Shown here: in pieces, positions 42,609 through 54,660 of the stretch | Layout: the number at the start of each line of letters is the position of its first letter | How positions within the stretch are numbered: the first letter of the stretch is position 1 | Source of the DNA: Hymenobacter jeongseonensis | GTDB taxonomy: Bacteria; Bacteroidota; Bacteroidia; Cytophagales; Hymenobacteraceae | Assembly (NCBI RefSeq): GCF_015694725.1 | Contig: NZ_JADQDQ010000007.1 | Location: 1 to 64,000, forward strand | DNA length: 64,000 bases | Direction: 5' to 3' | Made by a program: the position numbers and the translations under genes | The notes under the pieces: generated by a model | The model's database searches: none | Told to the model about the DNA's origin: nothing | What the model saw: the letters and a program-made list of their open reading frames with translations, nothing else

Positions 42609-43682
42609 TTACGCGTTTTCGGGCCGAATGGCGGCCACCAGCCGGTGGCGGGCGTTGAGCCAGGCCCGCACGGGTTCATCGTAAAAGCGTAGCGCCGCCC
42701 AAGCCAGCGCCACAAAAAACCCGGTAAGGCCCACCATCACGGGCAGCACCTGCGTCATGGGCGGGTGCCGGGCCTGGACCCAGTGCGTGAAAACGTAGAT
42801 AAACGGGTAATGCACGAGGTAGAGCGGGTAGGAAATCCGGCCCGAGAACCGGCACAGCGCCACCCACGCCCCGCCAACGGGGCTGCCAGTGCCGGCCGCT
42901 ACAACGAGCGGAAACACCACCAGCACGCAGAACGCTTCGTAGTACCCCGCAGGCTGAAACGCCGGGGCCGCAAATACCAGCAACAGCACTGCCGACAGCA
43001 ACGCGTACGCCGCCGGCACACGCAGGCGCCACTCCGAACGAAAGAGCAACAAGCCCGCGAAAAAGGGAAAGGCCACCCGCACGGGCGCCATCCAGAACGT
43101 GTCCCACCCCCAGCCGCCTTGCAAGTGCCCATGCCCCACGGCCGTGGCCGCCAATGCCACGGCAGACCCGCTCACTACCAGCAGCAGCACCCGGCGGCTA
43201 AGCCACGGCCCCACCAGCGCGTAGGCAACGTTGGCCACGTACTCCTGTAGCAGCGACCAGCAGGGCCCGTTGAGCGAGTGCGTTTCGCCGTAGTGGTTGG
43301 GCAAGGACGGCGCGGGCAACAGCAACGCGCCCAGCCCGGCAATCAGCGACAGGCGCAGCCCGCTTACACGGTCGGCCGGGCCCAGAAAGGGGTCGAATAA
43401 GTGGCCGAGTACCCCGATTACCACGGCCAGCAGCACCATCGGGTGCAGGCGCACCAGCCGGATGCGAAAAAACTCGCGCACCGTGAGCGCAGGCCACCGG
43501 TCGTCGTAGGCGTACCCCACCACGAAGCCCGAAAGCAGGAAGAAAAAGTCTACCGCCAGGTAGCCATGCCGGAGCGGATTGGCGGTGTAGTCGGGCCATA
43601 CCGCTTCAAACAGGTGGAAGACAACTACGAGCAGGGCGGCCGTGCCCCGCAAGCCGTCCAAGATTTCAAAATGGCGTTTCAT
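42609..43682 (-). CDS. Acyltransferase family 3 membrane protein
   Basis: 357 residues with about 10 hydrophobic segments. The N-terminus FEILDGLRGTAALLVVVFH contains the family R and H residues, followed by GYLAVDFFFLLSGFVVGYAY. RLVRLHPMVLLAVVIG and ISYPLYLVHYPFIYVF complete the pattern of OafA/NodX-type O-acyltransferases that modify surface polysaccharides or lipids. The acceptor is unknown. Its own terminator is at 42537-42572. Confidence 0.93.
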   Translation of the reverse strand: MKRHFEILDGLRGTAALLVVVFHLFEAVWPDYTANPLRHGYLAVDFFFLLSGFVVGYAYDDRWPALTVREFFRIRLVRLHPMVLLAVVIGVLGHLFDPFLGPADRVSGLRLSLIAGLGALLLPAPSLPNHYGETHSLNGPCWSLLQEYVANVAYALVGPWLSRRVLLLVVSGSAVALAATAVGHGHLQGGWGWDTFWMAPVRVAFPFFAGLLLFRSEWRLRVPAAYALLSAVLLLVFAAPAFQPAGYYEAFCVLVVFPLVVAAGTGSPVGGAWVALCRFSGRISYPLYLVHYPFIYVFTHWVQARHPPMTQVLPVMVGLTGFFVALAWAALRFYDEPVRAWLNARHRLVAAIRPENA

Positions 43683-43821
43683 GAATGCAAAAGCCGAAAT
43701 CCTAAGTCAGAACGCCCGGCCAAATCGTCGTTTAATGGCCGTAAGCTATGAAAAAAAGCGCCCCATTCCGGACACCTGACGGAGCAGATTTGCCGGCACC
43801 CCAGCCGCATTTAGCATGCTG

Positions 43822-43877
43822 GCAATAAAAACCCCCACTGCACAAGGCAGTGAGGGTTTTCGCGAGGCGTATTGGGC
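43822..43877. repeat. Left direct repeat: tRNA-Val 3'-end fragment and terminator copy (putative attL)
   Basis: About 56 bp in direct orientation to 56933-56991. It holds a tRNA terminator copy (AAAACCC...CACTGC, loop ACAAG, GCAGTG...GGGTTTT) followed by GAGGCGTATTGGGC, 14 nt identical to the 3' end of the tRNA-Val gene on the right. The rest of the tRNA is absent. Two hairpin pairs differ from the right copy in a compensatory way (G-C versus A-T), so the hairpin has been maintained. This geometry is what integration into a tRNA 3' end leaves behind. No integrase gene was found. Confidence 0.6.
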
Positions 43878-44047
43878 ACGGCTATTTGCCTAAGACTGCT
43901 CAATCGTACTAGAAAATGAGGTGGTCCAGCTTAGCCGGTTCCTTCATAGTTCCCACCGCCCTTTTATCCAGCCATCACCTTTCCAGTGCTTGGCTGCGCG
44001 ACCGGCGCTTGCCGGTCGCGATGTCTGCAACAACCACGGCCGGTTTG

Positions 44048-44111
44048 TTTGAATCTTACATCGATTGGTTTGATTCCCATTATTTGCCCAAGCTATGCCA
44101 ACAGAACTTTG
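44048..44111 (+). promoter_or_regulatory. AraC-type operator/promoter before the cupin pseudogene
   Basis: TTTGA at 44048 and again at 44069 (21-bp step), the second in ATTGGTTTGATTC, followed after exactly 29 bp by AGAACTTTG at 44103-44111. This is the same layout as the two promoters at 44962 and 52140. A 10-bp hairpin (CGCGACCGGC, loop GCTT, mirror) lies just upstream at 43997-44020. The region 43878-44292 otherwise shows no convincing gene. Confidence 0.65.
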
Positions 44112-44292
44112 CATACTACTGGGCTTCCTATTGGGCTGCTCTGTGCCTTGTAGGTGGCGAAGGACGCATTTTTTATGATGGACCGGGAAATGATGGGAGG
44201 GTTTAATATTTACCAGATAACCACTGGCGCGGTTCCGACTGCGGTTTACGGGCGCCGCGACCTGTCTGCGTAACCACTTTATTCGCCCATCC

Positions 44293-44766
44293 TTGGCGCT
44301 GGCAATCCTTGCCATCCTGACCGTATTGGCGGGTAATGGCCAAACCCGAACGCCGTCGCCAGCGGCCAGCGGGCCGGGGCCCATTTTTGCGAAGGGCCAA
44401 CCGGGGCCGACGGCCAATTTCACTGGTAAAGCGTGGTTGCAGGGGCTGACGGGCCAGGACGACAAGTACCCGTGCAGCGTCGGCAGCGTGCAGTTTGCGC
44501 CTGGGGCCCACTCCAACTGGCACCAACATCCGGCCGGACAAATCCTACTAATAGTTGAAGGCACGGGCCATTACCAGAAGTAAGGGCAGCCGATGCGGGT
44601 GCTCCGCAAAGGCGATGTCGTCAAGGCGCGAGCCGGCGTGGAGCACTGGCACGGAGCCGCGCCTACCACTTCCATGACACACGTAACCATCAACCCCGAC
44701 GTGACGGCGGTGGCGGTGGTTTGGGGACTGCCAGTGACGCAGGCAGAGTACTTGAGCAAGCAGTAA
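44293..44766 (+). pseudogene. Exported cupin-domain protein interrupted by a TAA codon
   Basis: The frame reads a signal-like start (LALAILAILTVLAG), then a cupin with GAHSNWHQHPAGQILLIVEG, and stops at TAA 44581-44583 in the middle of the barrel. In the same frame the rest follows at once: VLRKGDVVKARAGVEHWHG and ends at 44766. Residue spacing shows no missing DNA, so a single nonsense change explains it. The start codon is also unclear (TTG at 44293, no ATG before the upstream stop at 44218). Related cupins often accompany AraC/aldo-keto reductase loci (family knowledge). Confidence 0.75.
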
Positions 44767-44961
44767 GCTGTGGCGGTAGCGTGTGAATTTCGTGACACAG
44801 CCCTTATTAAAGTCTTGACTCTATTGGTGCAGAAAACACCATTACATGAAGCTTGCGCTACCTGCCTGGAGCGGCTATTATTGAGGCCAAACATTCCTCT
44901 CTCACGCACTTAACAAGGATTTCAAGTTAACTGCAGCCGTTTGAATTGGCGCGAGAAGTTA

Positions 44962-45025
44962 TTTGATTTTCATACTAATTCGTTTGATTCTCTTTTCCCA
45001 ACTGGTTCGACCAACCGGACCTTTG
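44962..45025 (+). promoter_or_regulatory. AraC-type operator/promoter before the first aldo-keto reductase
   Basis: TTTGA at 44962 and 44983 (21-bp step, second in ATTCGTTTGATTC), then exactly 29 bp, then GGACCTTTG at 45017-45025. The last element is a variant of the Bacteroidota -7 box (TAnnTTTG). The ATG of the reductase is about 115 bp further on. Site and spacing match 44048 and 52140. The AraC gene follows this reductase. Confidence 0.72.
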
Positions 45026-45074
45026 TCATGAAAATCTGAAGTAGTTGGACCGCGGTGTTTACCCGACGCATTAA

Positions 45075-45992
<918 letters not shown>

Positions 45993-46093
45993 TTCTGGCA
46001 GAAAACGACCGGTGCGGCCGTGGAGCCGTTACCATAGTGGTGTTCTATCTGGCGCGCCACCTGCGTGTTACCCGTTCTTTACGTATAAAAGCC

Positions 46094-47008
46094 ATGACCC
46101 ACACAGCCGCCCCCGTTACCGAGCGCATCAGCAGCCATCAGGACCTGAACCCCCAGGAGTTGAAGCTTCGAGGCTTTAAGGCGTACGAGGTGGACACCGC
46201 GGCAGGCCCAAGTCATGCGTACCGCCGCCGGGACTTTTATAAAGTGGCGCTGGTCACCAGTTCCTGCACCGTGGAATACGCGGACCGCGGCATTGAAATC
46301 AACGGGCCGAGTTTGATGTTTGCCAACCCGCACATCCCGTACTCGATCGAGGTGCATGGGGATAGGCTGACGGGCTTTTCCTGCCTGTTCACCGAAGCGT
46401 TTATGAAGGAAAACGACCGGTCGGAAAGCTTGCAGCAGTCGCCGCTGTTCAAGGTCGGCGGCACGCCCATCTTTCAGCTCAATGATGAACAGGTGGCTTA
46501 CGCCAAGGGCATCTTCGGGAAAATACTGGCCGAGCAGGAATCGGATTACCTCTACAAGGGCGACTTGATTCGCACCTACCTGCAGCTGCTGATTCACGAG
46601 GCCCTGCGCATGCAGCCGACCGAAAGCTTCGTGCAGCACAAGAATGCCTCGTCCCGGATTACGGCCCTGTTTCTGGAGTTGCTGGAGCGGCTGTTTCCGG
46701 TGGAAAGCCCCAGTCAGGCAATGCCGTTGAAAACGGCTCAGGAATTTGCCAACCAACTCGGGGTGCACGTTAACCACCTGAACCGGTCGGTGAAGGAAGT
46801 GACGGGCAAGCCCACTACCGCGCACATTGCGGAGCGGGTGATTAGCGAAGCCAAGGCCCTGCTGCACCACACCTCGTGGAGCACGGCCGAGGTGGCCTAC
46901 AGCCTCGGGTTTGAATACCCCACGTACTTCAACAACTTCTTCAAGAAGCACACCGCCACCACGCCCCTGGCCTTCCGGCGGGATGCCGAACGGGTGATGG
47001 AGGCGTAG
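46094..47008 (+). CDS. AraC-family transcriptional regulator
   Basis: 305 residues. The N-terminal half (about 1-190) is a cupin-like sensing domain (YRRRDFYKVALVTSSCTVEY, NPHIPYSIEVHGD). The C-terminal half has two helix-turn-helix motifs: AQEFANQLGVHVNHLNRSVK and AEVAYSLGFEYPTYFNNFFK, then the terminal TPLAFRR. It should bind paired direct half-sites; four TTTGA-N16-TTTGA sites in this island are the obvious candidates. The ATG at 46094 (MTHTAAPVTERIS) is used. A divergent reader could activate the promoters at 44048, 44962 and 52140. Confidence 0.93.
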   Translation: MTHTAAPVTERISSHQDLNPQELKLRGFKAYEVDTAAGPSHAYRRRDFYKVALVTSSCTVEYADRGIEINGPSLMFANPHIPYSIEVHGDRLTGFSCLFTEAFMKENDRSESLQQSPLFKVGGTPIFQLNDEQVAYAKGIFGKILAEQESDYLYKGDLIRTYLQLLIHEALRMQPTESFVQHKNASSRITALFLELLERLFPVESPSQAMPLKTAQEFANQLGVHVNHLNRSVKEVTGKPTTAHIAERVISEAKALLHHTSWSTAEVAYSLGFEYPTYFNNFFKKHTATTPLAFRRDAERVMEA

Positions 47009-47065
47009 CGTGACGCGGTGGCGGGCCAGATAGCCAGTACCCCAGCCCGGCCTGGATTATACTAT

Positions 47066-47091
47066 TCAAACGAATCAGTAAGGGTTTCAAA
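47066..47091. promoter_or_regulatory. AraC-type operator in inverted orientation before the molybdenum oxidoreductase genes
   Basis: TCAAA at 47066 and 47087 on the plus strand, which is TTTGA-N16-TTTGA on the minus strand, with the same ATTCGTTTGA core as the other sites. It lies about 190 bp before the PaoA-like gene. Unlike the other three sites it has no GGACCTTTG 29 bp away in its own orientation. A GC-rich hairpin (GCCGGCGG paired with CCGCCGGC) lies at about 47185-47212. Confidence 0.55.
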
Positions 47092-47280
47092 CAATACCGG
47101 GCGCTGGGGCAACTTCGATAATGCCAGTTGGTATAGACCTTACCCGGTTTCGGCTCAAATGAATTAGCAGGTGTTTTTAATGGCGCCGGCGGTGTCAGAG
47201 CCGCCGGCCTGGTTGGCCCGCGACGTCGATAATTTGCGAGGGAGCCTTATTGACTTTTTCACTCACCATTCCGTTTTGCC

Positions 47281-47916
47281 ATGGAGTCTGATTTGTTTCC
47301 ACCCAACCTGGACGCCCCGCAACCAGCCGATGATTCGCGCCGCTCGTTCATGAAACAGGCCGGCGGCATCTTCGGCTTAGCGCTGGCCTCCCCCCTGGCT
47401 GGTCAGGCCGAGCGCCTGACGGCCTTCTCGAAAGTTCTCAAGGGCGCCACCGACATCACGCTGCGCGTTAATGGCCAAGCGCACACCGTTCGGGTCGAGC
47501 CCCGCGTGACGCTGCTCGACACGCTGCGCGAACGGCTGGATTTGACCGGCACGAAGAAGGGATGTGACCACGGCCAGTGCGGCGCCTGCACCGTGCACGT
47601 CAACGGCCAACGCACCCTCTCCTGTATGACGCTGGCGGTGATGGCGCAGGGCAAGGAAATCACCACCATTGAGGGCTTGGCCAAGGGCGACCAGCTGCAC
47701 CCCATGCAAGCCGCTTTTATTAAGCACGACGGCTTGCAGTGCGGCTACTGCACCCCGGGCCAGATTATGTCGGGCGTGGCATGCGTGCGCGAGGGCCACG
47801 CCACCACCGACGCGCAATGCCGGGAGTGGATGAGCGGCAACCTGTGCCGCTGCGGCGCTTACCCCAACATTCTGGCCGCCGTGCGCGACGTGGCCAGCCA
47901 ACCGGCCCAGGGCTAA
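47281..47916 (+). CDS. PaoA/YagT-like 2Fe-2S subunit of a periplasmic aldehyde oxidoreductase
   Basis: 211 residues. A twin-arginine signal is visible (DDSRRSFMKQAGGIFGLAL), so the folded protein is exported. The first iron-sulfur site is CDHGQCGACTVHVNG with a fourth Cys in LSCM, and the second is LQCGYCTPGQIM with LCRCGAYPN. This matches PaoA of the E. coli PaoABC aromatic-aldehyde oxidoreductase. The FAD and molybdenum subunits follow, but both are broken. This subunit is intact. Confidence 0.93.
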   Translation: MESDLFPPNLDAPQPADDSRRSFMKQAGGIFGLALASPLAGQAERLTAFSKVLKGATDITLRVNGQAHTVRVEPRVTLLDTLRERLDLTGTKKGCDHGQCGACTVHVNGQRTLSCMTLAVMAQGKEITTIEGLAKGDQLHPMQAAFIKHDGLQCGYCTPGQIMSGVACVREGHATTDAQCREWMSGNLCRCGAYPNILAAVRDVASQPAQG

Positions 47917-47920
47917 CGCT

Positions 47921-48734
47921 ATGAACGACTTCAGCTACACCCAAGCGGCCTCGGCCAAGGAAGCCACCGCCCTGCAAAAAGACACGCCCGCGGTGGCCTA
48001 CATCGCCGGCGGCACCACGCTGCTGGATTTGATGAAGGCCCACCTGCAGGAGCACCCGCAGCTGCGCAACATGGCCACGGTGGGCGGCAATATCTTGCAG
48101 CGTACCCGTTGCGGCTACTTCCGCGACGCGGCCTTTCCCTGCAACAAGCGCGTGCCCGGTTCGGGCTGCCCAGCCTTGACCGGCGACCACCACAACCTCG
48201 CCATTTTGGGAGTGAGCGAAAGCTGCATTGCCAACTCCTACCCAGGCGACTTCTCCGTGGCGCTGGCCGCCTTTGATGCCGTGCTGACGATTGAGAGAAG
48301 CAAAGGCAAGCAGCGCCAAGTGCCACTGAACGACTTCTACCGGCTACCCGGCAACACGCCCCACATTGAAACGGTACTCGAGCCCGGCGAGCTGATTGTG
48401 GCCATCACCATTCCGACTGCCGCCCATGCGCAACGCTCGGCTTACCTGAAAGTGCGCGAGCGCAGCAGCTACGCCTACGCCCTGGCCTCGGCCGCCGTGG
48501 GCCTGGATGTGCAATCTGGGACCATCCGGGCCGCGCGGGTGGCGCTGGGCGGCGTAGGCGCGCAGCCGCGAAGCGGAGCGAGTGCTGGTCGGCCAGCCAG
48601 CCACCGAGGCCACGTTCCGGGCCGCTGCTGCGGCTGCCTTGCAGGCCGCCCAGCCGCGCGAGCACAACCGCTACAAAGTGGAGCTGGCGCAAAACACACT
48701 GGTGCGCGCCCTGCAGCAAGTGGCCGCGGCATAG
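47921..48734 (+). pseudogene. PaoB/YagS-like FAD subunit with internal deletion and frameshift
   Basis: The start MNDFSYTQAASAKEA and FAD contact VAYIAGGTTLLDLMKAHLQ are normal, but the reading then jumps to EHPQLRNMATVGGNILQRTR. In homologues about 55-60 residues, including the loop GLRIGALVRNT, lie between those blocks; they are missing here. Later VALGGVGAQPR loses frame at about 48560, and the true C-terminus (VLVGQPATEATFRA, ELAQNTLVRALQQ) continues in another frame to the stop at 48734. An internal deletion plus a frameshift make a functional FAD subunit unlikely. Confidence 0.78.
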
Positions 48735-48788
48735 CCAATAAGCCCCTTCCTTTTCCTATTCCCACTGCGCCTTACGCCCGAAGCTTTT

Positions 48789-51129
48789 ATGGATACCGAA
48801 CCCCAATTCTTCGAAACCAACGCTGGCCCGGGTGCCGTGGGCCAGCCCATGAACCGCGTGGACGGCTGGGCAAAAGTGACCGGCCAGGCCAAGTACTCGG
48901 CCGAATACAACCGCTTGCCGGGACTGGTGCACGCCGTGCTCAAAACCAGCGACGTGGCCAAGGGCCGCGTCACGGGCTTTGATAGCAGTGCCGCCATGAA
49001 GCAGCCGGGGGTGCTGGCCATCCTCACGCACCTGAACTTGCCCAAGCCGGTGAAGGTGCCGGACTCGCAGGCGAACAAAGGGACGCTAAATTCCCCGATG
49101 GGCTTTTTCCCGATGATGACGGACGAGGTGCACTACGCCGGGCAGCCCGTGGCCATAGTAGTAGCCGACACGCTGGAACACGCGCAGTATGCGGCAGCCT
49201 TGCTCAAAGTGACTATTGCCGCCGAAGCGCCGGTTTCTTCCTACTTCGACCCCAAGGCCCAGCGCTACGTGCCAAAAACCGTGAAGGGCACGGCCGGCGT
49301 CACCAAGCGCGGCGATGCGCAAGCGGCTTTTGCCAAGGCTCCGGTGCAGCTGACGGCCACGTACCACCACGCCACCAACCACCACAACCCCATGGAGCCC
49401 GGCGCCACCACGGCGCACTGGGAAGCCCCCGACCGGCTTACGGTGTACGACACCACCCAAGGCGTGTCGGAAACCCAGAAAACGCTGGCCCTGATGCTGG
49501 GCCTGGCCACCGAGCAGGTGCGCGTGGTGACCAAGTACCTCGGCGGCGGTTTCGGCTGCAAGGCTTGGGTGTGGCCCCACGTGGTGCTAGCGCCGCTTAC
49601 CGCTAAGGCCATGGGCCGGCCGGTGAAACTGGTGCTCACGCGCCAGCAGCAGTACACCGGCATGGGCCACCGCGAAGAACAGGAGCAAACGCTGCGCCTC
49701 GGCGCGACCAAAGAAGGCAAGCTGCTGGGCATTGTACACGAAAAAAACGTCTACTACCTCGCCTTGGGACGACTACGCCGAAACGAACAGCCGCATCATC
49801 AACATGCTCTATGCGCTGCCCGCTTTCGAGTCGACCTACCACCTGGCCAAGGCCAGCGTGATGACCTCGACCTCGACGCGGGCCCCAGGCGACATGCCCG
49901 GCTCGTTTGCCCTAGAGTGCTCCATGGGTGATTTGGCCTACCAGTTGGGCATCGACCCCATCCAAATCCGGCTGCTGAATTACGCGGAGAAGGACCCCAC
50001 CAACGGCCAGCCGTGGTCGAGCAAGAGCCTGAAGCATTGCTACCAGCGCGGCGCTGAACTCTTTGGCTGGAGTAAGCGCAACCCCAAAAACGGGCAGACC
50101 CGCAACGGCAAAACGCTGGTGGGCTGGGGCATGGCCACGGCCTCCTACCCTGTCCACAACTCGCAGGGCAACGCCCGGGTGCGCCTCTACGCCGACGGGC
50201 ATGCCGTGGTGCAGGCTGGCGCCACCGACCTGGGCACGGGCACCTACACCATTATCACCCAAGTGGCAGCCGACGCTTTGGGAGTACCGCCGGAGAACGT
50301 TCGATTTGAGTTGGGCGATACCATTCTGCCCACTACGCAGTGGTCGGGCGGTTCCACGGCGGCGGGCAGGGTGTCCTCGTCGGTCTACTTGGCCGCGCAG
50401 GAGGTGTGGCAGAAACTCATCAGCATGGCGGTCCGGGACAGGAAATCGCCGCTGTACGGGGCCAAGGCGGCGGACGTGGTGATGGAAAAAGGCCGCCTGC
50501 AGCTCAAAACCAAGCCGGCCACCGGCGAGGCCTTTGCTGAAATCATGAAGCGCGCCAGCCTGGGCGATGTGGAAGGCACCGCGCAAGGGCGCTACGGCAG
50601 CGTGTACAAAGAGCCCAGCGTCACGGCCGACGCTGATATGAACAAGGAGGAAAAGGAAGCCGCCGCCGGGTATTCGATGCATGCCTTTGGCGCCCACTTC
50701 TGCGAGGTGCACGTGGACCCCGAACTGGGCACCGTGCGCGTGGCACGCTGGGTGAGCGTGATGAGTGCGGGCCGCATTCTCAACCCCAAAACGGCGCGCT
50801 CCCAGGTCATTGGCGGCAGCATTTTCGGCATCGGGTCGGCGTTGATGGAGCAGACGGTACGCGACCCCAACCTGGCCCGCTACACCAACGCCGACCTCGC
50901 GAGCTACCACATCCCGGTCAACGCCGACATTCCAGACATGAGAGTCGACTTCATCGACGAGCACGACCCCCACGTCAACGCCATGGGCGTGAAGGGCATC
51001 GGCGAAATTTCCATCGTGGGCGTGACGGCGGCCGTGGCTAATGCCGTGTTCCACGCCACCGGCCGGCGGCTGCGCTCCCTGCCCATGACCCCTGACAAGG
51101 TGCTGGACGCCATGCGCCAACCGGCCTAA
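48789..51129 (+). pseudogene. PaoC/YagR-like molybdenum subunit split by a frameshift in an A7 run
   Basis: The N-terminal part (PMNRVDGWAKVTGQAKYSAE, TYHHATNHHNPMEPGATTA, KYLGGGFGCKAWVW) reads from 48789, and the C-terminal part (TRAPGDMPGSFALECSMGDL, GATDLGTGTYTIITQV, GVKGIGEISIVGV) in another frame to 51129. The two join at GAAAAAAAC, a run of seven A (49741-49747). With six A the text reads HEKTSTTSPWDDYAE without any gap. Either one A was gained, or the run is a sequencing error, or slippage restores frame. Otherwise the roughly 780-residue subunit looks intact. Confidence 0.8.
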
Positions 51130-51205
51130 CCAGGCGCAAGCAAGGCTTTTTCACCCGGTTACGCCCGTAGTTGAAGCCGGAGCGGGACATTCATTTCAGG
51201 CACAA

Positions 51206-52069
51206 ATGAAGAATACAAATCAGTGGAACTGGGTAGCCGTTCGCGCGTCCCGGCAAGCGCGGCGCGACTCCCACAACCTCCCACTTCCCCCCTGGCAGAC
51301 GCCGCGGGCGGGAAAGCTGGGACTGCTGGCTTTTTTTGTCTTTCTACTCGGTATTTTGGCGGTGGCAGCACCCTTTCCCGGGAGCTGTGAACAGGCTGCG
51401 GCAGATGCGCTGACGGCCCGGCAACAGGCCATTACCACCATTTCGGCGCTGACCGCGAAAGGTAACCTGCCTGAGCTGCATCAGGCGTTGGGCAAAGGCC
51501 TGGAGGCCGGCCTAACCGTGAATGAGGAAAAGGAAGTGCTGGTGCACCTCTACGCTTACTGCGGCTTTCCGCGCAGCCTACAGGGCATCAACACGCTTAT
51601 TAAGGTGCTGGATGAGCGCAAGGCCAAGGGAATTAAAGATGTAATAGGCAAGGAGGCGTCGCCCGTTACCAGCACCGCATCGAAGTACGAGCGCGGCAAG
51701 AAGAACCTGGAGAAGCTTTCGGGAAAGCCCGAACCAGCCACCAAAACCGGTTACGCCGCCTTCAGCCCCGAAATCGAGCGGTTCCTGAAGGAGCACCTGT
51801 TTGCCGACATCTTCGAGCGCGACGTACTGACCTACCAGGAGCGGGAGTTGGTCACCATTGCCGCGCTGGTTAGCCTGGGGGGCGTGGAGCCCATGTTGCA
51901 GAGCCACTTGGGCATTGGACTGCATACCGGACTGACGCCCGCGCAGCTGCAGCAATTGATGGCTGTAACGGAGACGAGTATCGGTAAGAAAGAGGCGGAT
52001 GCCGGCCGGGCTGTGCTCGCGAAAGCGCTGAGCACTGCTCAGCCGTCCAGCGCACCCAACCAGAAGTGA
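51206..52069 (+). CDS. Membrane-anchored carboxymuconolactone-decarboxylase-like protein
   Basis: 287 residues. An unusual hydrophilic head (about 1-35) is followed by one hydrophobic segment (LGLLAFFVFLLGILAVAA). Two CMD-like repeats follow: about 75-130 (GLTVNEEKEVLVHLYAYCGFPRSL) and about 200-265 (LTYQERELVTIAALVSLGGV). The second has no CxxC or CxxH motif and the first retains only a single Cys, so classical alkylhydroperoxidase activity is unlikely. It lies 76 bp after the molybdenum subunit in the same direction. Confidence 0.85.
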   Translation: MKNTNQWNWVAVRASRQARRDSHNLPLPPWQTPRAGKLGLLAFFVFLLGILAVAAPFPGSCEQAAADALTARQQAITTISALTAKGNLPELHQALGKGLEAGLTVNEEKEVLVHLYAYCGFPRSLQGINTLIKVLDERKAKGIKDVIGKEASPVTSTASKYERGKKNLEKLSGKPEPATKTGYAAFSPEIERFLKEHLFADIFERDVLTYQERELVTIAALVSLGGVEPMLQSHLGIGLHTGLTPAQLQQLMAVTETSIGKKEADAGRAVLAKALSTAQPSSAPNQK

Positions 52070-52139
52070 GATGGGGCTAGTCGCCTCTTTTGCGGCTGTT
52101 GCAATATGTAAAAAGCGTTGGCAAAACAGCCAGCGCTTG

Positions 52140-52203
52140 TTTGATAATCATACTCTTTGGTTTGAATCATGTTTAACCGCCGCCTGGTGTGTTCGGACCT
52201 TTG
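52140..52203 (+). promoter_or_regulatory. AraC-type operator/promoter before the second aldo-keto reductase unit
   Basis: TTTGA at 52140 and 52161 (21-bp step, second in CTTTGGTTTGAATC), then exactly 29 bp, then GGACCTTTG at 52195-52203. This repeats the layout at 44962-45025, including the following TCATG. The gap 52070-52388 otherwise shows no gene. It would drive two reductases, the sugar dehydrogenase and perhaps the flavodoxin. Confidence 0.72.
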
Positions 52204-52376
52204 TCATGCTCACTGCTACTCGTTTTAGTCTATACTATTAACGGGTAACCAACTGGTCATTAGCGGACTGATTGCGAATCCATCAAGAATCAGACTGCAT
52301 TCACTGCCTCAAGCTTTTGGGGGTGGGCGGCTAGCTTTCGCGCCTGCAGGCGGTGGGGCCTGATTACATTTTTTAA

Positions 52377-53369
<993 letters not shown>

Positions 53370-53404
53370 AACCGCCGCCATCAGCTCACCCTGCCTTACA
53401 AACC

Positions 53405-54568
<1,164 letters not shown>

Positions 54569-54660
54569 AATTATCTCTGCTGGCATAAATCACGTTAAGC
54601 AGGACGGGCAGCCGTTCATGAAGGGCAGCGCTCAGGTAATCCTATTCCATCGGTCAACTC

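Noticed and set aside
43916..44206. 96-codon plus-strand frame near the left island end
   Set aside because: It contains the AraC-type operator and promoter at 44048-44111 and shows no recognised protein pattern.
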